NCBI GenBank assembly: GCA_035529155.1 | Contig: DATKXF010000131.1 | Coordinates: 1 to 7,745, forward strand | Direction of reading: 5' to 3' | DNA from: JAAEEP01 sp035529155 | Lineage (GTDB): Archaea; Thermoplasmatota; Thermoplasmata; Methanomassiliicoccales; JAAEEP01 | DNA: 7,745 bases | Part shown: in pieces, positions 1 to 5,410 of the stretch | Layout: every line of letters starts with the position of its first letter | Position numbering within the stretch: position 1 is the stretch's first letter | Translations under genes and position numbers: made by a program | Notes under the pieces: generated by a model | What the model was told of the DNA's origin: nothing | Seen by the model: only the letters and a program-made list of their open reading frames with translations | Databases searched by the model: none

Positions 1-186
1 AACTATGCGGGATGCGAACAGAACCTTATCGAGGCCAGCGTGAACAGCGATGTAAAGGTAATGGACATGGGAGAATTCATATTACTGGTCATGGGCGAGG
101 AGATTTCCCCTGACGATGAGGTCATGGTGAGAAGGTTGAATAGAGTCTATTCCAAAGCGATAAATGGCTATGAGATACCGAGCTGA
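1..186 (+). CDS. C-terminal fragment of an unrecognised protein
   Basis: An open frame runs from the first base to a TGA at 184-186, giving 61 residues with no start inside the window, so this is the 3' end of a gene that begins upstream. The tail is acidic and mixed alpha/beta in character, with a hydrophobic stretch FILLVMG around residues 27-33 and a charged helix-like end (VRRLNRVYSKAI). It ends in EIPS. I do not recognise the family and see no catalytic motif. It lies on the same strand as the L15e gene, 118 bases upstream, but a TATA-like box in the gap suggests L15e can be transcribed separately. That it is coding is likely because the frame is open with reasonable composition, though a 61-codon frame alone is modest evidence. 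Confidence 0.6.
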   Translation, partial: NYAGCEQNLIEASVNSDVKVMDMGEFILLVMGEEISPDDEVMVRRLNRVYSKAINGYEIPS

Positions 187-195
187 TACGCAACG

Positions 196-203
196 TTTAA
201 GTA
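196..203 (+). promoter_or_regulatory. TATA-like box upstream of L15e
   Basis: TTTAAGTA lies just after the stop of the upstream gene. With usual archaeal spacing, transcription would begin near position 226 and give an mRNA leader of about 80 bases before the L15e start. The match is by eye only. The predicted start falls inside the left arm of the outermost possible leader stem, so either that stem does not form from this promoter or transcription starts further upstream. Confidence 0.4.
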
Positions 204-219
204 GTGCTTATGAGACTGC

Positions 220-294
220 GGGTTCCAAGTGACGGGAGAAATCCCGTTGGAGATGTGCCCGAAAGGGTGAATCCATAAACGCCGCACAGGCGGC
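220..294 (+). promoter_or_regulatory. Hairpin-rich leader of the L15e gene, candidate structured RNA
   Basis: Several helices can be drawn here. ACGGGA (232-237) pairs perfectly with TCCCGT (242-247) around a GAAA tetraloop. CCC (258-260) pairs with GGG (265-267) around a second GAAA tetraloop, with a flanking G-U pair. GGGTTC (220-225) can pair with GAATCC (269-274), using one G-U, and would close the two hairpins into a three-way junction. GCCGC (281-285) pairs with GCGGC (290-294) around ACAG and ends right next to the Shine-Dalgarno sequence. I cannot match this to a named riboswitch. An autoregulatory leader bound by a ribosomal protein is one possibility, but this is inference from base pairing only. 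Confidence 0.4.
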
Positions 295-301
295 AGGTGA
301 T
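295..301 (+). promoter_or_regulatory. Ribosome binding site of L15e
   Basis: AGGTGAT is an extended match to the 3' end of archaeal 16S rRNA. It is three bases before ATG 305 and fixes that start. It begins directly after the last base of the 281-294 hairpin, so folding upstream could influence access to it. Confidence 0.7.
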
Positions 302-304
302 ACT

Positions 305-952
305 ATGGCCAAAGAGATGGTTGACCAGACCAACGAAGAGACGGAGGGCCAGTCAGCTCCCTCCGGGAAGAGTTTTTACAGTTACATTACGGACGCCTGG
401 AACGATCCCAAGAACTCCTATGTTAAGAATCTGCAATGGGAGAGGCGTATCGAGTGGAGGAAGGAAGAGAACTTCCTGCGGATAGAGCGACCTACCAGAT
501 TAGACCGGGCAAGGCGACTCGGCTACAAAGCCAAGCAGGGATATGTGCTGGTAAGAGGTAGGGTTCGAAAGGGGTCGTTGAGGAAGAGGCAGATAAAGGG
601 TGGTAGAAAACCCAAGAGGAAGGGCATCAACAAGATCACTGCGGGCAAGAACCTCCAGAGGATCGCGGAGGAGAGAGCCTGCAAGAGGTATCCAAACCTC
701 GAGGTGCTTAACTCATACTGGGTCGATAAGGATGGTAAGTACGAGTGGTTCGAGATCATAATGATCGATCCTCATCATCCAGTGATCAAGAGCGATCCAA
801 AGATCAATTGGATCTGCACTGGAAAACACAAGGGAAGGGCATATCGCGGCCTTACCTCCGCTGGAAAGAAGGGTCGAGGCCTTCGCAACAAAGGCAAGGG
901 AGCCGAAAAGATACGACCCTCGATCGGGGCACATGACAGAAAGGGCAAGTGA
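305..952 (+). CDS. rpl15e: 50S ribosomal protein L15e
   Basis: This 215-residue protein is the archaeal/eukaryotic large-subunit protein eL15, which binds 23S rRNA and has no bacterial counterpart. The family signature is clear: an aromatic start (FYSYITDAWNDP, about residues 24-35), then RPTRLDRARRLGYKAKQG at about 62-79, a very basic linker (about residues 82-106), the segment LEVLNSYWVDKDGKYEW near 132-148, and a basic C-terminus with GLTSAGKKGRG and RPSIGAHDR. Archaeal members are usually a little under 200 residues. This one carries about 23 extra N-terminal residues that are polar and acidic (DQTNEETEGQ). ATG 305 has a good Shine-Dalgarno sequence, and no later ATG precedes the conserved core closely, so the extension looks genuine. 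The stop codon abuts the stop of the convergent ThiI-like gene. Confidence 0.97.
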   Translation: MAKEMVDQTNEETEGQSAPSGKSFYSYITDAWNDPKNSYVKNLQWERRIEWRKEENFLRIERPTRLDRARRLGYKAKQGYVLVRGRVRKGSLRKRQIKGGRKPKRKGINKITAGKNLQRIAEERACKRYPNLEVLNSYWVDKDGKYEWFEIIMIDPHHPVIKSDPKINWICTGKHKGRAYRGLTSAGKKGRGLRNKGKGAEKIRPSIGAHDRKGK

Positions 953-1807
953 TCAGGCCTGGATGGCCTTCAGCCTTTCATCGATCTCCCGATCATCCAT
1001 ACCCACCAGTGGGAAGAATGATGGTAATGGAGAATGAATTGCTGTGATCCTCTCCACCTCACGGAACGTGTATCCGTACACCGTGGCCAGGGCTCCCCAT
1101 CTGTGTACCAAGTACTCCTGATTTGATAGAGGTTCCACCCTAAGGTTGGGATCCCATCTCCTGAGGGTGAGCACCAAAGACTCGTCCTCGGTGACAACTG
1201 ACACCTTGCAACCACGCTTCATCATCAGCCATGCGGCCAGCAGGTCCCTCTCTTGGCTAGCCAAGGCCACTACCTTGCCTTGGCTTCCCATAGGTAGCCC
1301 CCCTGGTCCTGGAATGAACCTGTGGAAGATGAAGGCTCTTGCACCCCTTACCTCCACGAATACCTCGACGTCGGGTTTTTGAAGATTGACACTGACGCCC
1401 TTATCCTGGTTCGCAGTCCATATCGCCGAACCGACCTCGCGGTTGATGTCCATGGAAGAGAAATCATGAACCCCTTCCCGTCTAGCCCTCACTGCGAAGC
1501 TCTGTCCTTCACCTATCAGGGTAGTGGAGAACTCAGCAGTCTTACTCTTGATGTCATCCATAGTCGCCTTGCATTGTAGGACAGGGCTGAGCGAGGCCAC
1601 TCCAAACACCATGGAGATCGCCTTCATGGCACTCTCCTCGTTGTCCGATCTAACGTATACCCTTCCGGACTCGGTGGAGATGAGCCCCTCCACCCCCACC
1701 GATGCAAGGGCGCCCATCATGTTGTCAATCAGTATTCTCTCGAACCTTTGCCGGACGGGACGGCTCTTAAGGCCCATTTCGGCGTAGCGAACGATGATAA
1801 GGTCCAC
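953..1807 (-). CDS. ThiI-like THUMP protein with degenerate PP-loop
   Basis: This 284-residue protein is homologous to ThiI, which activates tRNA U8 with ATP and transfers sulfur to make 4-thiouridine. The N-terminus (IIVRYAEMGLKS, residues 4-15) and the following ferredoxin-like and THUMP region (to about 165) look intact, so tRNA binding is plausible. The junction PGPGGLPMGSQGKVVALAS (166-184) and the helix AAWLMMKRGC (191-200) match the start of the ThiI catalytic domain. Between them the ATP-binding SGGIDSPV motif is replaced by SQERDLL (184-190), one residue shorter and without the glycine pair. The domain is also shortened. It ends soon after FPLVGMDDREI (265-275), which corresponds to the late family motif PLIGMDKEEI. 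The only cysteines are at 79 and 200, and the usual catalytic pair is absent. It is therefore unlikely to thiolate tRNA by the known mechanism. The start is GTG 1807, chosen because family members begin this way. No Shine-Dalgarno sequence is evident. Confidence 0.88.
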   Translation of the reverse strand: MDLIIVRYAEMGLKSRPVRQRFERILIDNMMGALASVGVEGLISTESGRVYVRSDNEESAMKAISMVFGVASLSPVLQCKATMDDIKSKTAEFSTTLIGEGQSFAVRARREGVHDFSSMDINREVGSAIWTANQDKGVSVNLQKPDVEVFVEVRGARAFIFHRFIPGPGGLPMGSQGKVVALASQERDLLAAWLMMKRGCKVSVVTEDESLVLTLRRWDPNLRVEPLSNQEYLVHRWGALATVYGYTFREVERITAIHSPLPSFFPLVGMDDREIDERLKAIQA

Positions 1808-1826
1808 GGGGTATGATTGCCCCTAA

Positions 1827-1836
1827 CAATAATACA
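1827..1836 (-). promoter_or_regulatory. TATA-like box for the ThiI-like gene, probably leaderless mRNA
   Basis: On the minus strand TGTATTATTG sits with its centre about 24 bases before GTG 1807. Typical archaeal spacing puts the transcript start at or within a few bases of the start codon, and no Shine-Dalgarno sequence is visible before it. This is consistent with a leaderless transcript. Confidence 0.4.
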
Positions 1837-1855
1837 TTTTTGCCGTGTCGGAAAC

Positions 1856-1863
1856 CATATCTA
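1856..1863 (+). promoter_or_regulatory. TATA-like box for the TauE/SafE operon
   Basis: CATATCTA lies about 45 bases before ATG 1904. A transcript starting near 1886 would have a short leader of about 18 bases that still contains the AGGTGG ribosome binding site at 1895-1900. The match is weak, and the AT-rich stretch at 1827-1840 could serve both divergent genes instead. Confidence 0.3.
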
Positions 1864-1903
1864 CCGCTAGTCTCATGAGTTGCCCTCGTTTGGTAGGTGG
1901 TCA

Positions 1904-2743
1904 ATGGACATCATAATATTCGCGGGCATTTTGATAATGGCACTTCTAGCCGGCATCCTTGGTTCCCTGCTTGGCTTAGGAGGGGGGGTGATAATCGTTC
2001 CAGGACTGGTACTGATCTTCGGACTTCCCATCCAGGAGGCCATAGGGGCATCACTGGTAGCAGTCATCGCAACTTCCACTGGTGCAGCATCCTACTATGT
2101 CCAGGAGGGTCTGAGCAACATCAGGTTGGGAATGTTCCTGGAGACCGCCACGACCCTAGGTTCTGCGATCGGGGCCATGCTTGCCATCTACATGGACCAA
2201 TCGCTACTGGCAGTGGCTTTCGCTGCACTCTTGATCTACAGCGCTATTCACATGATCCGGCGACCGGAAAGACTAGCTACCCCTGACGAGGAGTCTCCGA
2301 GCTTCCCGGAGCTTTCTGCCAGCTACCTCGACAAGAATACTGGTGAGGAGGTGAGCTACTGCGTCAGGAAGGTTCCCCGTGGACTTGTTGCCAGCTTCTT
2401 CGCAGGCAACATGTCAGGTCTACTTGGAGTGGGCGGGGGCGCCATCAAGGTCCCCGTGATGAACATCTGGATGGGAGTCCCTCTCAAGGCGGCGGCAGCC
2501 ACCAGCAACTTCATGATCGGCGTCACCGCTCTGGCTGGAGCGCTGGTGTATTACGCCTCAGGATATCTTTCCCCGGTGGTGAGCGCGAACGTGGCGGTCG
2601 GGGTGTTCTTCGGCGCCGTAATGGGGTCTAGGATCGCTCACCTGGCAAGGTCCGAATATCTCAGAGCAATATTCGCATTGGTCATGTTGGCCATCGCGGT
2701 CCTCATGATCCTGAATGCGGCAGGAGTCATCTCCGCAATATAA
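1904..2743 (+). CDS. TauE/SafE-family membrane permease
   Basis: This 279-residue polytopic membrane protein belongs to the TauE/SafE (DUF81) family, whose characterised members export sulfite, sulfoacetate or related organic anions. The sequence shows the family's internal duplication. A glycine-rich motif GLGGGVIIVPGL (residues 24-35) opens the first half and GVGGGAIKVPVM (175-186) opens the second, each inside a set of about four hydrophobic segments. The halves are joined by a polar, acidic loop (about 119-160). The start is ATG 1904, with AGGTGG three bases upstream. An upstream in-frame TTG at 1880 would add only eight non-hydrophobic residues and has no better site. The DUF1634 gene follows after 10 bases, a pairing often seen in archaea. 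The substrate cannot be told from the sequence. Confidence 0.92.
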   Translation: MDIIIFAGILIMALLAGILGSLLGLGGGVIIVPGLVLIFGLPIQEAIGASLVAVIATSTGAASYYVQEGLSNIRLGMFLETATTLGSAIGAMLAIYMDQSLLAVAFAALLIYSAIHMIRRPERLATPDEESPSFPELSASYLDKNTGEEVSYCVRKVPRGLVASFFAGNMSGLLGVGGGAIKVPVMNIWMGVPLKAAAATSNFMIGVTALAGALVYYASGYLSPVVSANVAVGVFFGAVMGSRIAHLARSEYLRAIFALVMLAIAVLMILNAAGVISAI

Positions 2744-2753
2744 GGTGATGGCC

Positions 2754-3089
2754 ATGGAATGTTCAAACATCAACAAGTACATCCGCATCGTCCTCCTAGT
2801 GGGCATGTTCCTCAGCGTTTCGGTCATGATTGTCGGATTGATCATGTTCGCATTCTCAGATGGAACATGGGAGGTCGTACCCCTTTCACTAACCCAAATA
2901 TTTGAGGGGATACTCCGGGGAAACCCCATCGCGGTGATCGACCTTGGGATCCTCCTTCTGATTGCAACGCCCCTCACACGCGTTCTTGCAGCACTAGTGA
3001 TTTTCGCCATCAACAAGGAGGCCAGATTCGTTCTGGCAGCTATATTGGTATTGGTAGTGGTGGGAATAGCCATCATAGTGGGTGGTTGA
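2754..3089 (+). CDS. DUF1634 family membrane protein
   Basis: This is a 111-residue integral membrane protein with three hydrophobic segments, at about residues 11-34, 59-84 and 91-110. The segment GNPIAVIDLGILLLIATPLTRV (57-78, key residues G57, P59, D63, G65, P73 and R76) is the recognisable core of DUF1634. The family has no assigned biochemical role but often sits directly behind a TauE/SafE permease, as here, so an accessory or partner subunit is the natural guess. ATG 2754 is preferred because AAGGTG (2742-2747) lies six bases before it. ATG 2748, two codons earlier, touches that site. The ribosome binding site overlaps the TAA of the permease gene, which suggests translational coupling. 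Confidence 0.85.
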   Translation: MECSNINKYIRIVLLVGMFLSVSVMIVGLIMFAFSDGTWEVVPLSLTQIFEGILRGNPIAVIDLGILLLIATPLTRVLAALVIFAINKEARFVLAAILVLVVVGIAIIVGG

Positions 3090-3160
3090 CCTATGCAGAC
3101 CAATCGAAACGGCCCGAAAGATTCATGAGTCGTACCGATTAATTGCCTCAGAGGGATGGG

Positions 3161-4483
3161 ATGACCGAAAAAACCGAAGATAAATGGTACTACTCTTTCC
3201 TTCCATTCAACGTTTCTGGCGGGAGCACCTCGCCGCTTATTCCTCTATTCATCACCGAAGCCCTCGGAGGCACGGTCGGGGACGTTGGCATGGCAAGCGC
3301 AATATCCTCCGCGGCATCGGTACCATCCAATATACTATGGGGGAATCTCTCTGACACCACGAAGCGGAGGAAGATATTCGTACTCCTGGGATTCGGCGGC
3401 CTCGCATTGGCCTTGTTCATGATGGGGGTTTCCACAAGCATTGCCAGCTATTTCTTCGCGAACTTTATGTTGGGCCTTCTGTCCACGGCGGCGGCCCCCA
3501 TTGGCACCGTACTGATACTGGAGGTCTTCAAGAGGGAAGAGTGGGCCAAGAGGCTGGGAGACTTCAGTCGGGTCGGCGGTATCGGATGGGTGATAGGATT
3601 GGTCGTGGGTTCAGTATGGTTGATGTTGATGACCGGTCCCGATCAGGTCACGCCCATGAGAGCCCTTTTCATCCTTGCCGCAAGCATCTCTGCCCTATCC
3701 ATACTGCTTGCCTTGAAATGGATCCCGGAACCTGATAAGAAGATTGAAAGGAGCTCTCTGGACCTCAGGGTCCATGATTTTCCAATCCTTATGTTCGAGA
3801 AAGCCCGCTATCTCCCCAACCGGGTAGTCCATGTTGTAAGCGTGGGAGCCAGCAACCTAACCTACAGCAACTTCCCAAAATCACTCAGGAGGTACTATAT
3901 GGTGGTCTTCTTCCTTTTCTCTGGAGGATTGTGTTTCTACATTGCGCTCCCCATTTTTCTCAGATCATATGTCGGGCTTCCGAGCTCCCTGGTCTTCGTA
4001 ATCTACGTCGGCTCCTCCTTGATGGCCGCCCTGACATACCGAATGGTGGGAAGACTGGTGACGGAAGTCGGTGGTAAGAAGGTGCAGTCGCTGGCAGCCG
4101 GTGGAAGGATAATACTGTTTCCAAGCTTCTTCTTGGTCACACTTATACCGATGGCTGAGTGGACCATTGTATTGGTCTTCGTCCTTCTACATGCCCTTGT
4201 TGGACTTTGCTGGGCCGGCCTTTCCGTGGCGGGAAGCGCCGTCGTCTCCAACCTTTCCTATAAGGACTTCAGGGCCGAAGGGATGGGCATGTACAATGCC
4301 ACTCAGGGTCTAGCTTCGATCGCAGGCTCGATCATTGGGGGTTTCATAGCCCAGCTGTTCGGATTTCTGCCGACGTTCCTCGTGGCCTCCGGTTTCCTGC
4401 TGATAGCCATACTCACTTTGAGAAAGATAGACGTGGACACTCCCATATCAGATATTGAGGGTCCCAAAGCCAAGACTGTTTAG
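3161..4483 (+). CDS. Major facilitator superfamily transporter
   Basis: This 440-residue protein has about twelve hydrophobic segments and the length and layout of a 12-helix MFS carrier in the cytoplasmic membrane. The loop after the second helix carries GNLSDTTKRRK (residues 61-71), a good version of MFS motif A (G-x-L-x-D-x-x-x-R-R-K). A longer polar loop of about 60-70 residues separates the two six-helix halves and contains charged PEPDKKIERSS. Resemblance to drug-efflux-type carriers is general, and substrate and direction cannot be inferred. The start is ATG 3161, preceded by GAGG at 3151-3154. An upstream TTG at 3143 would add six residues. It follows the DUF1634 gene by 71 bases on the same strand, so it may be the third operon member or have its own promoter. 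Its stop is three bases from the stop of the convergent flavodoxin gene. Confidence 0.9.
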   Translation: MTEKTEDKWYYSFLPFNVSGGSTSPLIPLFITEALGGTVGDVGMASAISSAASVPSNILWGNLSDTTKRRKIFVLLGFGGLALALFMMGVSTSIASYFFANFMLGLLSTAAAPIGTVLILEVFKREEWAKRLGDFSRVGGIGWVIGLVVGSVWLMLMTGPDQVTPMRALFILAASISALSILLALKWIPEPDKKIERSSLDLRVHDFPILMFEKARYLPNRVVHVVSVGASNLTYSNFPKSLRRYYMVVFFLFSGGLCFYIALPIFLRSYVGLPSSLVFVIYVGSSLMAALTYRMVGRLVTEVGGKKVQSLAAGGRIILFPSFFLVTLIPMAEWTIVLVFVLLHALVGLCWAGLSVAGSAVVSNLSYKDFRAEGMGMYNATQGLASIAGSIIGGFIAQLFGFLPTFLVASGFLLIAILTLRKIDVDTPISDIEGPKAKTV

Positions 4484-4486
4484 GTC

Positions 4487-4939
4487 TCAATCACGCATTT
4501 CTCCCGCGATCTTCCTTCCAAAAGTGGTGGCCCTATCGATCTCCCCGTAGGCCAATGGTCCAGTCTTTTCCTCAACCACGAATGATTCAGGCTCGTGAAT
4601 GATCTCTACACCGCACTCTTGCATCACCGCTTCGATCTTTGCAGCAGCGCCTCCTTCGGAACCTTCCAGTCTTGTCTCGAAGGCGAAACCCATTCTATCC
4701 AGTACCATGTTCTTCCTCATCCATTTGAAGAGCTTCTTGTACTTTCCACTAGTGCCGCCCTTCTGAGTTGGACAGCCAAAGATCCATAATTCTGCGTCCC
4801 GCAATTCGTTGGGTGTGGTGGCACCACCACTTTTGGCCGAGACATCGTTGAAACCGACTTCCTTCATTCCGCTGCAAATCGCCTTGGCGATCTCCTCTGT
4901 GTTGCCAAACTTGGTATCGTAAATAATAACTGCCTTCAT
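4487..4939 (-). CDS. Flavodoxin-like protein
   Basis: This 150-residue soluble protein has the flavodoxin fold. It opens with the beta strand AVIIYDT followed by the FMN-phosphate-binding loop T9-K-F-G-N-T14 and the helix EEIAKAI. A second strand ends in LWIFGCPTQKGGTSGK (51-66), the position of the second flavin-binding loop in flavodoxins. Length is normal for a short-chain flavodoxin or flavodoxin-domain protein. It would carry electrons through FMN in the cytoplasm, with an unknown partner. The start is ATG 4939. It begins exactly at the first beta strand and has GGATGGGG upstream. A TTG at 4966 would add nine residues with no support. Confidence 0.9.
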   Translation of the reverse strand: MKAVIIYDTKFGNTEEIAKAICSGMKEVGFNDVSAKSGGATTPNELRDAELWIFGCPTQKGGTSGKYKKLFKWMRKNMVLDRMGFAFETRLEGSEGGAAAKIEAVMQECGVEIIHEPESFVVEEKTGPLAYGEIDRATTFGRKIAGEMRD

Positions 4940-4951
4940 GTGCGCCCCATC

Positions 4952-4967
4952 CTGACAATCTGACAAC
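4952..4967. repeat. Tandem 8-base repeat in the flavodoxin promoter
   Basis: CTGACAAT is followed directly by CTGACAAC (plus strand), a one-mismatch tandem duplication 13-28 bases before the flavodoxin start codon. An AT-rich box (AATTAGATATC on the minus strand, about 4971-4981) lies just upstream, so the repeats would overlap or flank the transcript start. That is where a regulator or an early mRNA element would act. The unit is too short to exclude chance. Confidence 0.3.
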
Positions 4968-5081
4968 CGAGATATCTAATTTTCGAGTCTTTACTAACGA
5001 TTTGGAATCCGGGTCATAGCATTTGAAGGACGAATGAAGATGGGCAGTTCGGATGAAGGAGGATGGTTGAAGAAGAACGTT

Positions 5082-5086
5082 AAAAA
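5082..5086 (-). terminator. Oligo-T terminator of tRNA-Leu
   Basis: On the minus strand the tRNA's discriminator base is followed by C and then five T residues. Runs of T directly after stable RNA genes are the usual archaeal termination signal. Confidence 0.5.
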
Positions 5087-5087
5087 G

Positions 5088-5172
5088 TGCAGGGAGGAGG
5101 ATTCGAACCCCCGAACGCCTTCGCGACTAGACCCTGAATCTAGCACCGTTGGCCAGGCTTGGTTATCCCTGC
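5088..5172 (-). tRNA. tRNA-Leu, anticodon CAG
   Basis: The minus strand folds into a full class II tRNA of 85 bases. Acceptor arms GCAGGGA (plus 5166-5172) and TCCCTGC (5089-5095) pair over seven bases. The anticodon stem CTAGA/TCTAG encloses the loop TTCAGGG, so the anticodon is CAG, reading CUG. A long variable arm follows (around TCGCGAAGGCG), as expected for leucine tRNAs. The T arm has GGGGG, loop TTCGAAT, then CCTCC. The discriminator is A, the leucine identity base, and CCA is not encoded. No intron is present. Confidence 0.96.
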
Positions 5173-5202
5173 CTATATAGAGTAGGTTCAATCACAAGGA
5201 CG

Positions 5203-5210
5203 TACTAAAA
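5203..5210 (-). promoter_or_regulatory. TATA-like box for tRNA-Leu
   Basis: TTTTAGTA on the minus strand is centred about 34 bases before the tRNA 5' end. It predicts a start near 5180 and a leader of about eight bases to be removed by RNase P. A second AT-rich run (CTATATAG) lies too close to the tRNA to act as its TATA box. Confidence 0.35.
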
Positions 5211-5344
5211 GATTGCCCTGAGCAAGATGTGAAATGACGTGGTTCAGCCACAGGAAATGGATGAAACCGGTAGGGAGCATGTCATTGAACTGGAGCATGG
5301 CCTGAATCCGGTTCCAACCAGGCCGATGCCGGGTTCCTGGCGGA

Positions 5345-5350
5345 TTTATA
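5345..5350 (+). promoter_or_regulatory. TATA-like box for the 3'-phosphoesterase gene
   Basis: TTTATA within GGATTTATAGGG lies about 60 bases before ATG 5411. The predicted transcript start is near 5374, giving a leader of roughly 35-40 bases. No Shine-Dalgarno sequence is seen before the ATG. The leader instead contains CACCTCC (5381-5387), which resembles the anti-Shine-Dalgarno end of 16S rRNA. Confidence 0.35.
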
Positions 5351-5364
5351 GGGCACTGGATACT

Positions 5365-5380
5365 GGGAAAGCTATTTCCC
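5365..5380. promoter_or_regulatory. Palindrome at the predicted start of the phosphoesterase transcript
   Basis: GGGAAA-GCTA-TTTCCC is a perfect 6-base inverted repeat with a 4-base centre. Its middle falls at about 5373, where the upstream TATA-like box predicts transcription initiation. That is a classic position for a dimeric repressor's operator. It could equally be a leader hairpin if transcription begins earlier. Confidence 0.35.
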
Positions 5381-5410
5381 CACCTCCGGCAATTAGACAT
5401 ATCTGCAAAC

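Noticed and set aside
204..304. Known riboswitch classes (TPP, cobalamin, SAM, c-di-GMP, fluoride) upstream of L15e
   Set aside because: The hairpins were compared from memory with these consensus cores and none of the diagnostic conserved bases fit. Only a generic structured leader is claimed.
1808..1823. GGGG...CCCC inverted repeat before the ThiI-like gene
   Set aside because: The arms are only four bases and G/C-only, so this is easily chance.
2558..3103. 181-codon minus-strand open frame opposite the permease and DUF1634 genes
   Set aside because: It is a shadow of two well-supported membrane protein genes. Its repetitive T/R/M-rich product is typical of the antisense of hydrophobic codons.
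5173..5410. Possible integration scar next to tRNA-Leu
   Set aside because: No duplicated tRNA 3' end, integrase remnant or direct repeat is seen. The tRNA 3' end faces the flavodoxin side, where no foreign genes lie.
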